Positions 1 to 4,915 of a stretch of 6,765 nucleotides of DNA are shown here, one piece after another; position 1 is the first letter of the stretch, and every line of letters starts with the position of its first letter. Under the pieces are notes generated by a model, which was not told the DNA's origin, ran no database searches, and worked only from the letters and a program-made list of their open reading frames with translations. The stretch spans positions 1 through 6,765 of the forward strand of contig JAQGJF010000220.1 of assembly GCA_028290765.1 (NCBI GenBank). The letters are read 5' to 3'. The position numbers and the translations under genes were made by a program. The DNA is from Tardiphaga sp. (GTDB lineage Bacteria; Pseudomonadota; Alphaproteobacteria; Rhizobiales; Xanthobacteraceae).

Positions 1-356
1 CGCCGTCGCTGGTCTCGCGACGATAAGATGCGGATCATCGAGGAGACGCTGGCGCCCGGCGCGGTGGTGACGGAGATCGCGCGGCGGCACGGCATTGCGA
101 CGAGTTTGGTGTTCACGTGGCGGCGGCTGGCTCGCCTAGCGACTATCGCTTCGGCGGGACCGCGCCTTGTCCCGGCTCAGGTCGCCGCGGCTACGGCCGA
201 AGCGTTCCATCGATTGGAGCCGCAGCGGCGATGCCGGCCCGGAATCGCCGCGGCCTGATCGAGATCGAGCTCGGTGACGGCAAGCGGGTCAGCGTCGACG
301 AGAATGTCGATGCTGAGGCGTTGAGGCGAGTCCTCGATGTTTTGAGCCGACGATGA
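1..356 (+). pseudogene. tnpA: IS66-family accessory transposition protein TnpA (orf1), frameshifted and 5'-partial
   Basis: The reading frame is already open at the window edge and shows the helix-turn-helix N-terminus of IS66 orf1: RIIEETLAPGAVVTEIARRH followed by SLVFTWRR. The frame is lost after about position 195. The typical C-terminus (IEIELGDGKRVSVDENVDAE, then LRRVLDVLSRR) continues in the third frame to the TGA at 354-356, so about one base is missing between 190 and 240. In IS66 elements this small DNA-binding protein accompanies TnpB and the large DDE transposase TnpC. The stop overlaps the tnpB start as ATGA, the normal IS66 arrangement. The frameshift makes it non-functional as written. 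The family call is from motif recognition. Confidence 0.8.
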
Positions 357-507
357 TTCCGATACCGAGCGGCGGGTCTGGATCGCGACGGGCCACACCG
401 ACATGCGCCGCGGCATGCAAGGCCTGGCTTTGACGGTTCAGGAGAGCTTGAAGCGCGATCCCCATGCCGGCGATCTCTATATCTTCCGCGGGCGCCGGGG
501 CGATCTC
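353..507 (+). pseudogene. tnpB: IS66-family TnpB (orf2) N-terminal fragment, frameshifted and truncated
   Basis: The ATG at 353 begins MIPIPSG, as in IS66 TnpB. The frame then breaks: the family signature RVWIATGHTDMRRGMQGLAL, then LKRDPHAGDLYIFRGRRGDL, is read in frame 1 from about 373. A full TnpB is usually about 115 residues. Here recognisable homology stops near 507, just after GRRGDL, where the family normally continues into a conserved tryptophan-containing stretch. Unrelated sequence follows until a TGA at 571-573. The break probably marks a deletion or insertion that joined the IS to the DNA carrying the toxin-antitoxin promoter. The large transposase TnpC is absent. Confidence 0.8.
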
Positions 508-569
508 GCCAACTCATTCATGTTCTTGTTTTGTTCGAATAGGTCAGTCAAATTTGGCCGACCCAAGGC

Positions 570-598
570 TTGAATCTTGTGCCAATTGGCAGTATATA
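570..598 (+). promoter_or_regulatory. Predicted sigma-70-type promoter of the Xre-RES toxin-antitoxin operon
   Basis: A TTGAAT -35-like box (570-575) and a TATATA -10-like box (593-598) are separated by exactly 17 bp, upstream of the antitoxin ATG at 625. Transcription would start near 604-606, giving a leader of about 20 nt that includes the ribosome binding site. The two candidate operator palindromes lie in the spacer and across the expected start site, the geometry expected for autorepression. It is predicted from sequence only. Confidence 0.55.
580..591. promoter_or_regulatory. Operator 1: perfect 12-bp palindrome TGCCAATTGGCA
   Basis: TGCCAATTGGCA is identical to its reverse complement and lies within the spacer of the predicted promoter. 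A near-copy occurs 22 bp downstream, about two helical turns, so bound dimers would sit on the same face of the DNA. Xre-type antitoxins of RES modules are known to bind palindromic operators in their own promoter. Assigning this palindrome as that operator is inference from position and repetition. Confidence 0.6.
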
Positions 599-601
599 TG
601 G

Positions 602-613
602 TGCCAATAGGCA
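602..613. promoter_or_regulatory. Operator 2: near-palindrome TGCCAATAGGCA over the transcription start
   Basis: TGCCAATAGGCA differs from operator 1 by one base (T to A at the eighth position), which breaks one central base pair of the palindrome. It covers the predicted transcription start and abuts the AGGA ribosome binding site (613-616). Two tandem operators of slightly different quality would allow graded autorepression. The AGGA is 8 nt before the ATG at 625, which supports that start over the TTG at 577 or the ATG at 598, both of which fall inside the promoter and operator region. Confidence 0.55.
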
Positions 614-624
614 GGATATTGGTC

Positions 625-1071
625 ATGAGCTCGGCAACTGCAGTGAGACCGGCGGTGGACGCCGCGACCGGTCAGGTTCCGCCTAACCTTTCGGATGCCG
701 CTACGCGCGAGCGGCTGACCTCGCCTGCCGTCGACGGGATAGTTCGCCTCGCCGAAATCTGGCGGTTAACTGGCGCCGAGGTTTGTGCGCTCTTGGGCGA
801 TGTCTCGGAACGTACCTGGTTCCGGATGAAGAAGGGAGAGTGGTCGGGCGCGCTGTCGCAGGACGCATTGACCCGCGTTAGCGCTCTCATCGGCATCTTC
901 AAGGGGCTGCGGCTGTTGTTTTCCGAACCACTGTCGGATGAATGGGTACGGCTGCCCAATAAAGGTTCATTGTACGGCGGTCGCCGCCCGTTAGACGCAA
1001 TGATCGAAGGCGGTATTCCAAAAATGCTTGAGGTTCGCCGGCACATTGATGCACTGCGCGGCGGTCTGTGA
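625..1071 (+). CDS. Xre/MbcA/ParS-type antitoxin of a RES toxin-antitoxin system
   Basis: This 148-residue protein should neutralise the adjacent RES toxin and repress their shared promoter. Residues 1-30 are a poorly structured extension. Residues about 36-75 form the Xre-like helix-turn-helix (RLAEIWRLTGAEVCALLG, then SERTWFRMKKG). Residues about 80-148 match the DUF2384 antitoxin domain, with LTRVSALIGIFKGLRLLF, WVRLPNKGSLYGGRRPLDAM and a C-terminal LEVRRHIDALRGG that is expected to occlude the toxin active site. The start at 625 is chosen for the AGGA ribosome binding site and because the promoter covers upstream alternatives. The TGA is directly followed by the toxin ATG, implying a single transcript and coupled translation. 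The frame is complete with no obvious lesion. Function is inferred from the family. Confidence 0.88.
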   Translation: MSSATAVRPAVDAATGQVPPNLSDAATRERLTSPAVDGIVRLAEIWRLTGAEVCALLGDVSERTWFRMKKGEWSGALSQDALTRVSALIGIFKGLRLLFSEPLSDEWVRLPNKGSLYGGRRPLDAMIEGGIPKMLEVRRHIDALRGGL

Positions 1072-1767
1072 ATGCCGTTGCCGCCGACCATCGATGTCGC
1101 TCAGCGCGATACGGTACGGTTGATTTCGACCGGCCGACTCAAGGACTCAGTGCTGCTTCCGCTCGCCGCCAACCATGGCGCGCTTGAGGACCTCGCCGCC
1201 TTGGAGAGTGTCACCAATGGTCGGTTGATCGCGCAGGAGACGGGGCTCCCCGAACTTGACCCGCGCGAACTCGTGTTCGGTCGCGCGGGCTACACCTTCA
1301 TCAATGCCGCGTTCACACACACGCGGCCCGGCGGAAACCGTTTCAATGACGACAACCGCGGCGCATGGTACTGCGCATATGAAGTTCAAACCGCCATCGG
1401 AGAAGTTTCGTATCACCTTACTCGCGAACTCGAAGCGATCGGACGCTTCGAAAATGTAACCGACTACGCTGAATTAATTGCCGACTTTTTCGGCGCATTC
1501 CACGATCTGCGTACCCCCGGTGTTGGCGACGGTCCGGTTTTGCACACGGATCCTGCCATCGCTTATCCCGCCGGACAGAGCCTGGCCAAACGACTGCGCA
1601 CTGAAGCGGCCAGCGACGGAATCGTCTATCCCTCGATCCGGCATGTTACCGGCACGTGCCTCGTCGCGTTCCGACCTGATCTCGTTCAAAATTTGCGCCA
1701 AGGCGGCATTTGGCGGCTCGAATGGCAGGGCGGACCGATTCCGACGGTAACACAGCAAGGTCAATAG
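1072..1767 (+). CDS. RES-domain toxin (predicted NAD+-degrading)
   Basis: This 231-residue protein belongs to the RES family. Characterised members (such as MbcT of Mycobacterium tuberculosis) break down NAD+ in the cytoplasm, and the related ParT modifies Prs. The conserved polar residues appear in order: Arg90 in GGNRFND, Tyr100 in WYCAYE, Glu111 in AIGEVSYH and Ser188 in GIVYPSIR, a set matching the Arg/Tyr/Glu/Ser active-site pattern. The family C-terminal stretch GTCLVAFRPDLV is also present. An N-terminal part of about 60 residues precedes the RES core, as in the longer members. It begins immediately after the antitoxin stop, so it is probably translated by coupling. Nothing suggests inactivation. 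NAD+ phosphorylase versus glycohydrolase versus transferase activity cannot be told from sequence alone. Confidence 0.9.
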   Translation: MPLPPTIDVAQRDTVRLISTGRLKDSVLLPLAANHGALEDLAALESVTNGRLIAQETGLPELDPRELVFGRAGYTFINAAFTHTRPGGNRFNDDNRGAWYCAYEVQTAIGEVSYHLTRELEAIGRFENVTDYAELIADFFGAFHDLRTPGVGDGPVLHTDPAIAYPAGQSLAKRLRTEAASDGIVYPSIRHVTGTCLVAFRPDLVQNLRQGGIWRLEWQGGPIPTVTQQGQ

Positions 1768-1913
1768 ACGCGACGTCGGAGGCTAGGCCGAAGTTTGCGC
1801 TTGGTCTGAGCTGAAAGATGAATCCTTTCGAGCTGTTTGGGCGGCAAATGGCTTTTGGTGTGTATCCATGTAACGGGATTCCCGAATCAATCGAGATGTG
1901 ATTCGATTCGAGA

Positions 1914-2090
1914 ATGTTCATCGAGACGGTTCCCAATCGAAGTTCGCCGCCTGCGGTGCTGTTGCGGGAGAGCTATCGCGACGAGCATGGCCGCGCGCAG
2001 AAGCGCACCCTGGCCAATCTGAGCAAGCTGCCGGGGGATCCCCAAGATAAATCGTTCCGTCCTAATTTGAAATATGAGTGTCTTAATTAG
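1914..2090 (+). pseudogene. N-terminal fragment of an IS1634-like transposase
   Basis: The ATG opens MFIETVPNRSSPPAVLLRES, followed by YRDEHGRAQKRTLANLSKLP. This is the very recognisable N-terminus of IS1634-type (IS4 superfamily) transposases that normally run to several hundred residues. The similarity stops near 2033 and the frame ends at the TAG at 2088-2090 after 58 codons, so the DDE catalytic domain is missing. The junction lies next to GGGGATCCCC. About 145 bp between the RES gene and this start hold no gene that I recognise. They contain short palindromes (for example CGGGATTCCCG near 1874) that may be the left end of the same element. Confidence 0.75.
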
Positions 2091-2093
2091 GAC
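2059..2093. repeat. 9-bp perfect inverted repeat GTCCTAATT/AATTAGGAC
   Basis: GTCCTAATT (2059-2067) and AATTAGGAC (2085-2093) are exact reverse complements separated by 17 nt. A second half-copy, TCTTAATT (2081-2088), overlaps the right arm. The AT-rich arms in GC-rich DNA suggest an operator for a dimeric regulator, possibly left from a lost promoter, rather than a strong RNA hairpin. No gene starts nearby, so any role is unproven. Confidence 0.35.
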
Positions 2094-2168
2094 AGCACCC
2101 GGCGGCGGGTACTGGCCTGTTTGCTCTTTCAGTTTAGACGCTAACTAGCGACTTCCCTAGTGCGATCA

Positions 2169-2251
2169 AACCCGCGTCAATACTCTCGCCGTCGCCAGAA
2201 AAGCACAGGCGGCCACGGCTGCGCGACGACGGCTCAGATTTGACGCGGGTT
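2169..2251. repeat. Nested 83-nt inverted repeat (12-bp outer and 7-bp inner arms)
   Basis: The outer arms AACCCGCGTCAA (2169-2180) and TTGACGCGGGTT (2240-2251) are perfect reverse complements. Inside them, GCCGTCG (2188-2194) and CGACGGC (2227-2233) are also perfect complements in register, leaving short asymmetric internal loops and a GC-rich apical loop. As RNA this would be a long stable hairpin on either strand; as DNA it could be a small MITE-like element bounded by 12-bp terminal repeats. No T-run follows the arm directly, so it is not a simple terminator. Confidence 0.5.
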
Positions 2252-2260
2252 GCGGAACCG

Positions 2261-2283
2261 ATGCCGGGCCGGGCATTATTTTT
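2261..2283 (+). terminator. Weak intrinsic-terminator-like hairpin
   Basis: ATGCC (2261-2265) pairs with GGCAT (2272-2276) around a GC-rich six-base loop, and TTATTTTT follows. The stem is only 5 bp, so it is a weak candidate. If real it would end plus-strand transcription coming from the transposase remnant or through the hairpin at 2169-2251. Confidence 0.2.
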
Positions 2284-2613
2284 GACGGTGGCTTATGATC
2301 GCACAAGAACTTAGCGGTGGTGGGATGATCATGATCGACGGCCAAAACGTCGAGACTGTCTACTTTTGGTTGACCGTGGTCCCCGAGGCAGGTCCGTGAT
2401 TGCGGAGGGTTCGCTTTCGGGGGCGGAGGAGGATGAGGAAGATCAAGAACCAAAAGTCGCTAATCTGACCCTTATGGACGGCCCAACAGTTGCGCTACAA
2501 TGCCACGGCGGTCGGAACGGAACGCGCTGGGTGCGATGGAGGCGTGATCGTTAACGGTTCAACGCGGCAAAGTCTCGATGATGCACCGGAGCTAAATCGC
2601 GCGTTCCGGCAGA

Positions 2614-2865
2614 TCAGAATAACATCGTTATATCGCTCGGCAAGTCGCCAAACCGCTTGAGAACCACTGCGTCCTCGAACTTGCCCACGTCGGGATCACC
2701 AGTTCGGCTAAATGCAATAGCGCCAATGCTGCTTTGAATTCGCGATAGGATTTCCGCTCTCAGGATCGCAGCCCCAGTATTCCGGCATTCAATCGCCTCG
2801 CCCGGCACGATGGTGCCGTCCTCGGCTCGGATGAAGGGTAAAGCGACGTGATAGGTCACGGTCAT
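2614..2865 (-). CDS. Small conserved hypothetical protein (83 aa)
   Basis: The 83-residue product starts MTVTYHVALPFIRAEDG and continues through EAIECRNTGAAILRAEILSR to AIAFSRTGDPDVGKFEDAVV and LKRFGDLPSD. It has the look of a conserved alphaproteobacterial small cytoplasmic protein of unknown function: soluble, no signal peptide and no membrane segment. The composition is balanced and protein-like, unlike the shadow frames around it. Its ATG overlaps the stop of the 28-codon frame upstream (ATGA, 2862-2865), and no good ribosome binding site is visible, so it is probably translated by coupling. The frame is intact. I do not know its function. Confidence 0.7.
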   Translation of the reverse strand: MTVTYHVALPFIRAEDGTIVPGEAIECRNTGAAILRAEILSRIQSSIGAIAFSRTGDPDVGKFEDAVVLKRFGDLPSDITMLF

Positions 2866-2948
2866 TGCAGTGGACCATCGCGCGGCGGCGGCTCTGGACT
2901 CTTGCCAATCTCAATTTCGGCGTCGTGCACGTGTGCAGGTAGCCTCAT
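2862..2948 (-). CDS. Possible 28-aa leader or coupling peptide
   Basis: A short frame starting MRLPAHVHDAEIEIGKSPEP and ending in a proline-rich tail stops with a TGA that overlaps the ATG of the 83-aa gene (ATGA). It starts 12 nt after the stop of the 52-aa gene and lies in the same frame as that gene, separated from it by a single TGA. It could be a real micro-gene whose translation feeds ribosomes to the 83-aa gene, or a chance frame. There is no clear ribosome binding site and no recognised family. Confidence 0.35.
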   Translation of the reverse strand: MRLPAHVHDAEIEIGKSPEPPPRDGPLQ

Positions 2949-2960
2949 GTTCAGCGCCCA

Positions 2961-3119
2961 TCACCCGCCTGTCAGACGGTCCTCGATACTATTGGCGATG
3001 TGCTCGCAGACCGACGTCAACTCAAGCAGATTTTTTTTGACGACAGGATCGTCCGTCCGCTGGGCAAGTTTCCGATACGTTGCCGCTTGGCCCCGTAGAC
3101 ATTCAGGCCAATAATGCAT
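2961..3119 (-). CDS. Small helical hypothetical protein (52 aa)
   Basis: The product begins MHYWPECLRGQAATYRKLAQ, then RTDDPVVKKNLLELTSVCEH, ending IANSIEDRLTGG. The pattern YW..C...A...R..A....DP..K..L.....CE..A resembles a very common class of alphaproteobacterial short all-helical proteins, with two helices around a DP turn, whose function is unknown. It is expected to be cytoplasmic. It lies 12 nt upstream of the 28-codon frame and about 95 nt upstream of the 83-aa gene, all in one direction. No obvious ribosome binding site precedes it; a promoter close to the ATG may give a nearly leaderless message. Confidence 0.6.
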   Translation of the reverse strand: MHYWPECLRGQAATYRKLAQRTDDPVVKKNLLELTSVCEHIANSIEDRLTGG

Positions 3120-3126
3120 GGCTAAC

Positions 3127-3156
3127 ACAATACCGTTGAGCTTGGAGTGGTGACAA
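3127..3156 (-). promoter_or_regulatory. Candidate promoter of the 52/28/83-aa gene group
   Basis: Read on the minus strand, TTGTCA (3156-3151) and TATTGT (3132-3127) are separated by 18 bp. The expected start would be within a few bases of the ATG at 3119, implying a leaderless transcript, which fits the missing ribosome binding site. The -10 match is modest (4 of 6), so this is tentative. Confidence 0.3.
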
Positions 3157-3190
3157 TCCGCAGTGGAGCTTTCACTCGACGCGTGAACCT

Positions 3191-3231
3191 GATGTAGGTT
3201 CGCAATCTGCCGCCACCATTAAATTAAGTTT
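3191..3231. repeat. Dispersed repeat, copy A (with micro-ORF on the minus strand)
   Basis: This 41-bp stretch aligns without gaps to 5230-5270. Shared blocks are GATGTAG, CGCAATC and ACCATTAAATT, and similarity extends further left (GTGAA/ATGAA, TTCACT) if an indel of about 8 bp is allowed. On the minus strand both copies hold AATTTAATGGTG followed by a similar reading frame. Here the frame (3219-3172) encodes MVAADCEPTSGSRVE. No adequate ribosome binding site is visible. The stretch 3120-3332 holds no other gene that I can support. Confidence 0.55.
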
Positions 3232-3332
3232 TAGTTCGTGCTCCAATCTTTGGAAGCGAAGGCCAGTCCCGTCCAGATGCGGGTCCTGCGGACGTTTTTC
3301 GGGCGTCAGGTCCTTAAACCTATGAATGAGTT

Positions 3333-3456
3333 TTATGAGTCCTCCCGTAGGCCCTTGAAGAACGGATGACGCACCTTGCCCTCGGCAGACTTTCGCGCGG
3401 TATTCGATCTCCGCCAGCAATGAGGGCTCGACCCAGACGCCGCAATGCGCGATCAA
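3333..3456 (-). pseudogene. C-terminal tail of an ATP-dependent DNA ligase (LigD-type), frameshifted
   Basis: The minus strand encodes VWVEPSLLAEIEYRAK, then after a one-base slip SAEGKVRHPFFKGLREDS and a TAA at 3335-3333. WVEP.L.AEIEY followed by .GK.RHP.F.GLRED is the hallmark C-terminus of the OB-fold domain of bacterial ATP-dependent ligases involved in non-homologous end joining. The frame change falls in an AAA run at 3391-3393 (one extra A). The nucleotidyltransferase domain with its active lysine is absent, so this is only a relic. Sequence just upstream reads CEARNVSLSGGLIAHCG, which recalls a PilZ-like motif rather than a ligase, so the join may be chimeric. Confidence 0.72.
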
Positions 3457-3484
3457 GCCGCCGCTAAGCGAAACGTTCCGAGCC

Positions 3485-3592
3485 TCACAGGTCGATGACG
3501 ATCAACCTGACCACTAAATAGATTATCGCGCTGGCGACAAAAACTGCACCAATCACAATGGCCGTGTGCCGAACTATTGAGGCCCAGTTCAT
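3485..3592 (-). CDS. Possible 35-aa single-pass membrane peptide
   Basis: The frame reads MNWASIVRHTAIVIGAVFVA and then SAIIYLVVRLIVIDL. Residues about 9-32 form one strongly hydrophobic segment, with positive charge on both sides. It resembles small inner-membrane peptides, and its opening NWASIV recalls VNWAGIV at the start of the membrane segment of the 90-aa gene at 4643-4915. No clear ribosome binding site precedes it. It lies between two broken genes, so it may be a leftover rather than an expressed gene. Confidence 0.38.
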   Translation of the reverse strand: MNWASIVRHTAIVIGAVFVASAIIYLVVRLIVIDL

Positions 3593-3661
3593 AGGTCGTC
3601 ACGCAAATTAGGAATAGCGTCCAGTCCGGAATTCGTGAGTACCGGACTATCGTTTCGCATT

Positions 3662-3884
3662 TCAACGGCGGGATTGATATGGGTCCCGCTCAGGCTGCAC
3701 CTCGGCGTTTCCTGCTTTTGGCGGCTGCTCATTTTTGAGGGATGGCTGGACCGAAAGCCATTCGGCGGTGCAAAGAAGCTCCCGATCACTTTCATCCGCG
3801 AGCTTATGCAGCAGGTCCGCCTTGGCGTCGTCCTCTTCGGCAAGGGCCAGTTCTGCGGTATCGGGTGGAGCGGGCGTTGCTCAT
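3662..3884 (-). pseudogene. Small acidic hypothetical gene with a one-base insertion near its start
   Basis: An ATG at 3884-3882 with a well-placed GGAG upstream begins MSN, but that frame soon becomes arginine-rich nonsense. Skipping one base at about 3878 gives a convincing product of about 73 residues: MSTPAPPDTAELALAEEDDA, then KADLLHKLADESDRELLCTA, EWLSVQPSLKNEQPPKAGNA and a basic end, stopping at 3662. The second frame has no start codon of its own and an in-frame TGA directly upstream. This indicates a recent lesion or a sequence error. No family is recognised; the product would be soluble, acidic and partly helical. Confidence 0.45.
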
Positions 3885-3954
3885 GGCATCTGACTCCAAC
3901 GCACCAGAAATGGGACTCAAGCGCGGCGCTGGCGGTTCGTTCCCTCTAAATCGG

Positions 3955-4162
3955 CTAGTCTAGTTCGTATCGGGAGCGAGGCTCCGAGGTGATTAGCATG
4001 ACACGCGCCAGACAATCCGGATGCTTATCCTTGTCAATTACTTCGGCGAAGGCATCCCATCTGCCACCTACACGGATCACCCCGACCTGCTAATTCGGCG
4101 GGCACACGCGCCAAGATCATTTGCTCAAGTTCGGAGCCGGTTTTTCTCTGCCGTGCCGTCAT
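3955..4162 (-). pseudogene. Small hypothetical gene split by a single-base frameshift (68 aa when joined)
   Basis: The start reads MTARQRKTGSELEQMILARV, a charged amphipathic N-terminus. After codon 24 (near 4090) one extra base shifts the frame. The continuation QVGVIRVGGRWDAFAEVIDK, then DKHPDCLARVMLITSEPRSR and YELD, is clearly protein-like and ends at a TAG (3957-3955). As written, translation would stop early at a TGA after about 43 residues. It resembles small alphaproteobacterial proteins of unknown function with a basic N-terminal helix, a short beta segment and a helical tail. It begins about 30 nt downstream of an intrinsic terminator, so it probably has its own promoter or is silent. 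Confidence 0.55.
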
Positions 4163-4192
4163 GGTCGAAACCTTGAAACTTCGGTCTAAACG

Positions 4193-4225
4193 AAAAAGGG
4201 CCTGGGATCGTTTCTAAGGCCCCTT
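4193..4225 (-). terminator. Intrinsic terminator on the minus strand
   Basis: On the minus strand AAGGGGCCTT (4225-4216) pairs with AGGCCCTT (4203-4196), giving about 8 bp with a one-base bulge and a 12-nt loop. A run of T follows at once (4197-4193 are A on the plus strand). It would end transcripts coming from the SRAP fragment and the upstream 90-aa gene, before the gene at 3955-4162. Confidence 0.6.
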
Positions 4226-4322
4226 AACTGCCGCTGACGTACAGCCGGCCAGCAGTCGTTATACTATTTTGGCACCTATTCTTGAACAAATTGCGACCGG
4301 CCCTTGGCGGATCGCCGGTCCG

Positions 4323-4588
4323 TCACGCCGCCCCCGGCAGCGGGCGTTGCAGAGCCCTGGTCTCGTCCCACGGCGCTCGCATCCAGACGTCGTCGTCTCT
4401 TCGTCGGCCGTCGGGATCACCGGCATCGCCTTGGGGCGGATTGGCTCTACTACGGCGTTCGGCGCGGTCGTCAGGAAGCCGTGAACGTTGTGCGGGCCGG
4501 GAATGGGTTTCCACTTGGTGCCACGGTCGCCCTTGAATTCGGTCCAGATGCCAGCGAACACGAACGGCGGGTGGTCTTCATTAAGCGC
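4323..4588 (-). pseudogene. C-terminal fragment of a SRAP-domain protein (YedK/HMCES family)
   Basis: SRAP proteins crosslink to abasic sites in single-stranded DNA through an N-terminal Cys2. The fragment reads PPFVFAGIWTEFKGDRGTK, then PHNVHGFLTTAPNAVVEP and PKAMPVIPTADEE. After a one-base frameshift near 4397 it continues VWMRAPWDETRALQRPLP and ends at a TGA (4325-4323). These are typical SRAP C-terminal blocks. The N-terminal half with Cys2 is missing, and the conserved histidine of the PIHPKAMP segment is arginine here (CGC at 4438-4436, one transition from CAC). Three independent defects make it a relic. Upstream, an RC dipeptide appears but no further homology can be followed. Confidence 0.78.
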
Positions 4589-4642
4589 CCCTGGGCATCT
4601 AAACAGCGAAAATCCACCCATTGTCGAAATACTGCGGACGCG

Positions 4643-4915
4643 CTAGACGCGGTGCAAACATTCCGGAGGGAATGTTGCTTCGCCGCCCGGCCAAGCGATG
4701 GTCACTAGCTCACCAATCTCAACAACTAAACCGATTGGACTCCCCTTATTCAGTCGGACACGTTCTCCTAGAGTCAGGGGTAGGCGACGGCTCGCGCCTG
4801 TCCATTTCGTCTCGAAAAGAAAGCCCAAAACCGGCAGCGCAACTGCGACGAGAACAACAATCCCTGCCCAGTTGACTGGTTGCTCGTAGCCGTTCGCCAT
4901 TCTTGGATTAATCAA
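4643..4915 (-). CDS. Membrane-anchored small protein with a YodC/DUF2158-like C-terminal domain (90 aa)
   Basis: The N-terminal 14 residues are followed by one membrane segment at about 15-34 (NWAGIVVLVAVALPVLGFLF). A compact beta-rich tail at 48-88 follows: LTLGERVRLNKGSPIGLVVE, VTIAWPGG and FPPECL. This tail resembles the YodC/DUF2158 pattern (G..VRLKSG.P...V........W..G.....FP.ECL). The start is placed at the TTG (4915-4913) because AGGAG lies 7 nt before it; the internal ATG at 4900 has no ribosome binding site. The start overlaps the last bases of the frame upstream (4908), implying coupling. The N-in, C-out or reverse topology is not evident. The frame is intact; the molecular role is unknown and the domain assignment is by pattern only. 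Confidence 0.6.
   Translation of the reverse strand: MINPRMANGYEQPVNWAGIVVLVAVALPVLGFLFETKWTGASRRLPLTLGERVRLNKGSPIGLVVEIGELVTIAWPGGEATFPPECLHRV

Larger units (their letters stand above)
2094..2613. other. Gene-free stretch with inverted repeats
   Basis: No convincing coding region is visible on either strand over about 520 bp. The longest minus-strand frame (2166-2453) is rich in proline and arginine and does not look like a family member. Structure is present: the 12-bp palindrome CGCTAACTAGCG (2139-2150), the nested hairpin at 2169-2251, a weak terminator-like hairpin at 2261-2283 and the palindrome GATCATGATC near 2326-2335. The stretch lies between a truncated transposase and the minus-strand block of small genes, consistent with scrambled mobile-element debris. 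Confidence 0.5.

Noticed and set aside
577..627. Earlier TTG (577) or ATG (598) start for the antitoxin.
   Set aside because: Those codons lie inside the predicted promoter and operators; the ATG at 625 has an AGGA at the right spacing.
2166..2453. Minus-strand 95-codon frame containing VDHDHPTTAKFLCD, which recalls the VDHDH motif of endonuclease VII-type HNH nucleases.
   Set aside because: The rest is Pro/Arg-rich, the usual paired cysteines and the glycine after the motif are missing, and part of the match comes from the palindrome GATCATGATC. Chance is more likely.
3172..3456. A single 94-codon minus-strand gene starting at the TTG at 3456.
   Set aside because: Its first 22 codons are the ligase tail; the rest follows only because of the frameshift at 3391. 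The true continuation is in another frame ending at 3333.
3457..3510. CEARNVSLSGGLI read as a PilZ domain fused to the ligase tail.
   Set aside because: Only one short motif fits, the frame is closed by a TGA at 3504-3502, and no other PilZ element is visible.
3635..3949. Plus-strand 104-codon frame beginning MSTGLSFRISTAG.
   Set aside because: It is antisense to a protein-like acidic frame with a good ribosome binding site upstream (3662-3884) and has no family features.
4259..4621. A complete 120-codon minus-strand gene.
   Set aside because: Only its middle is SRAP-like; beyond 4397 the family sequence continues in another frame, so it is a frameshift fusion, not a gene.
4269..4708. Several overlapping plus-strand frames of 71-134 codons.
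   Set aside because: They are antisense shadows of the SRAP remnant and show only Arg/Ser/Ala-rich composition.
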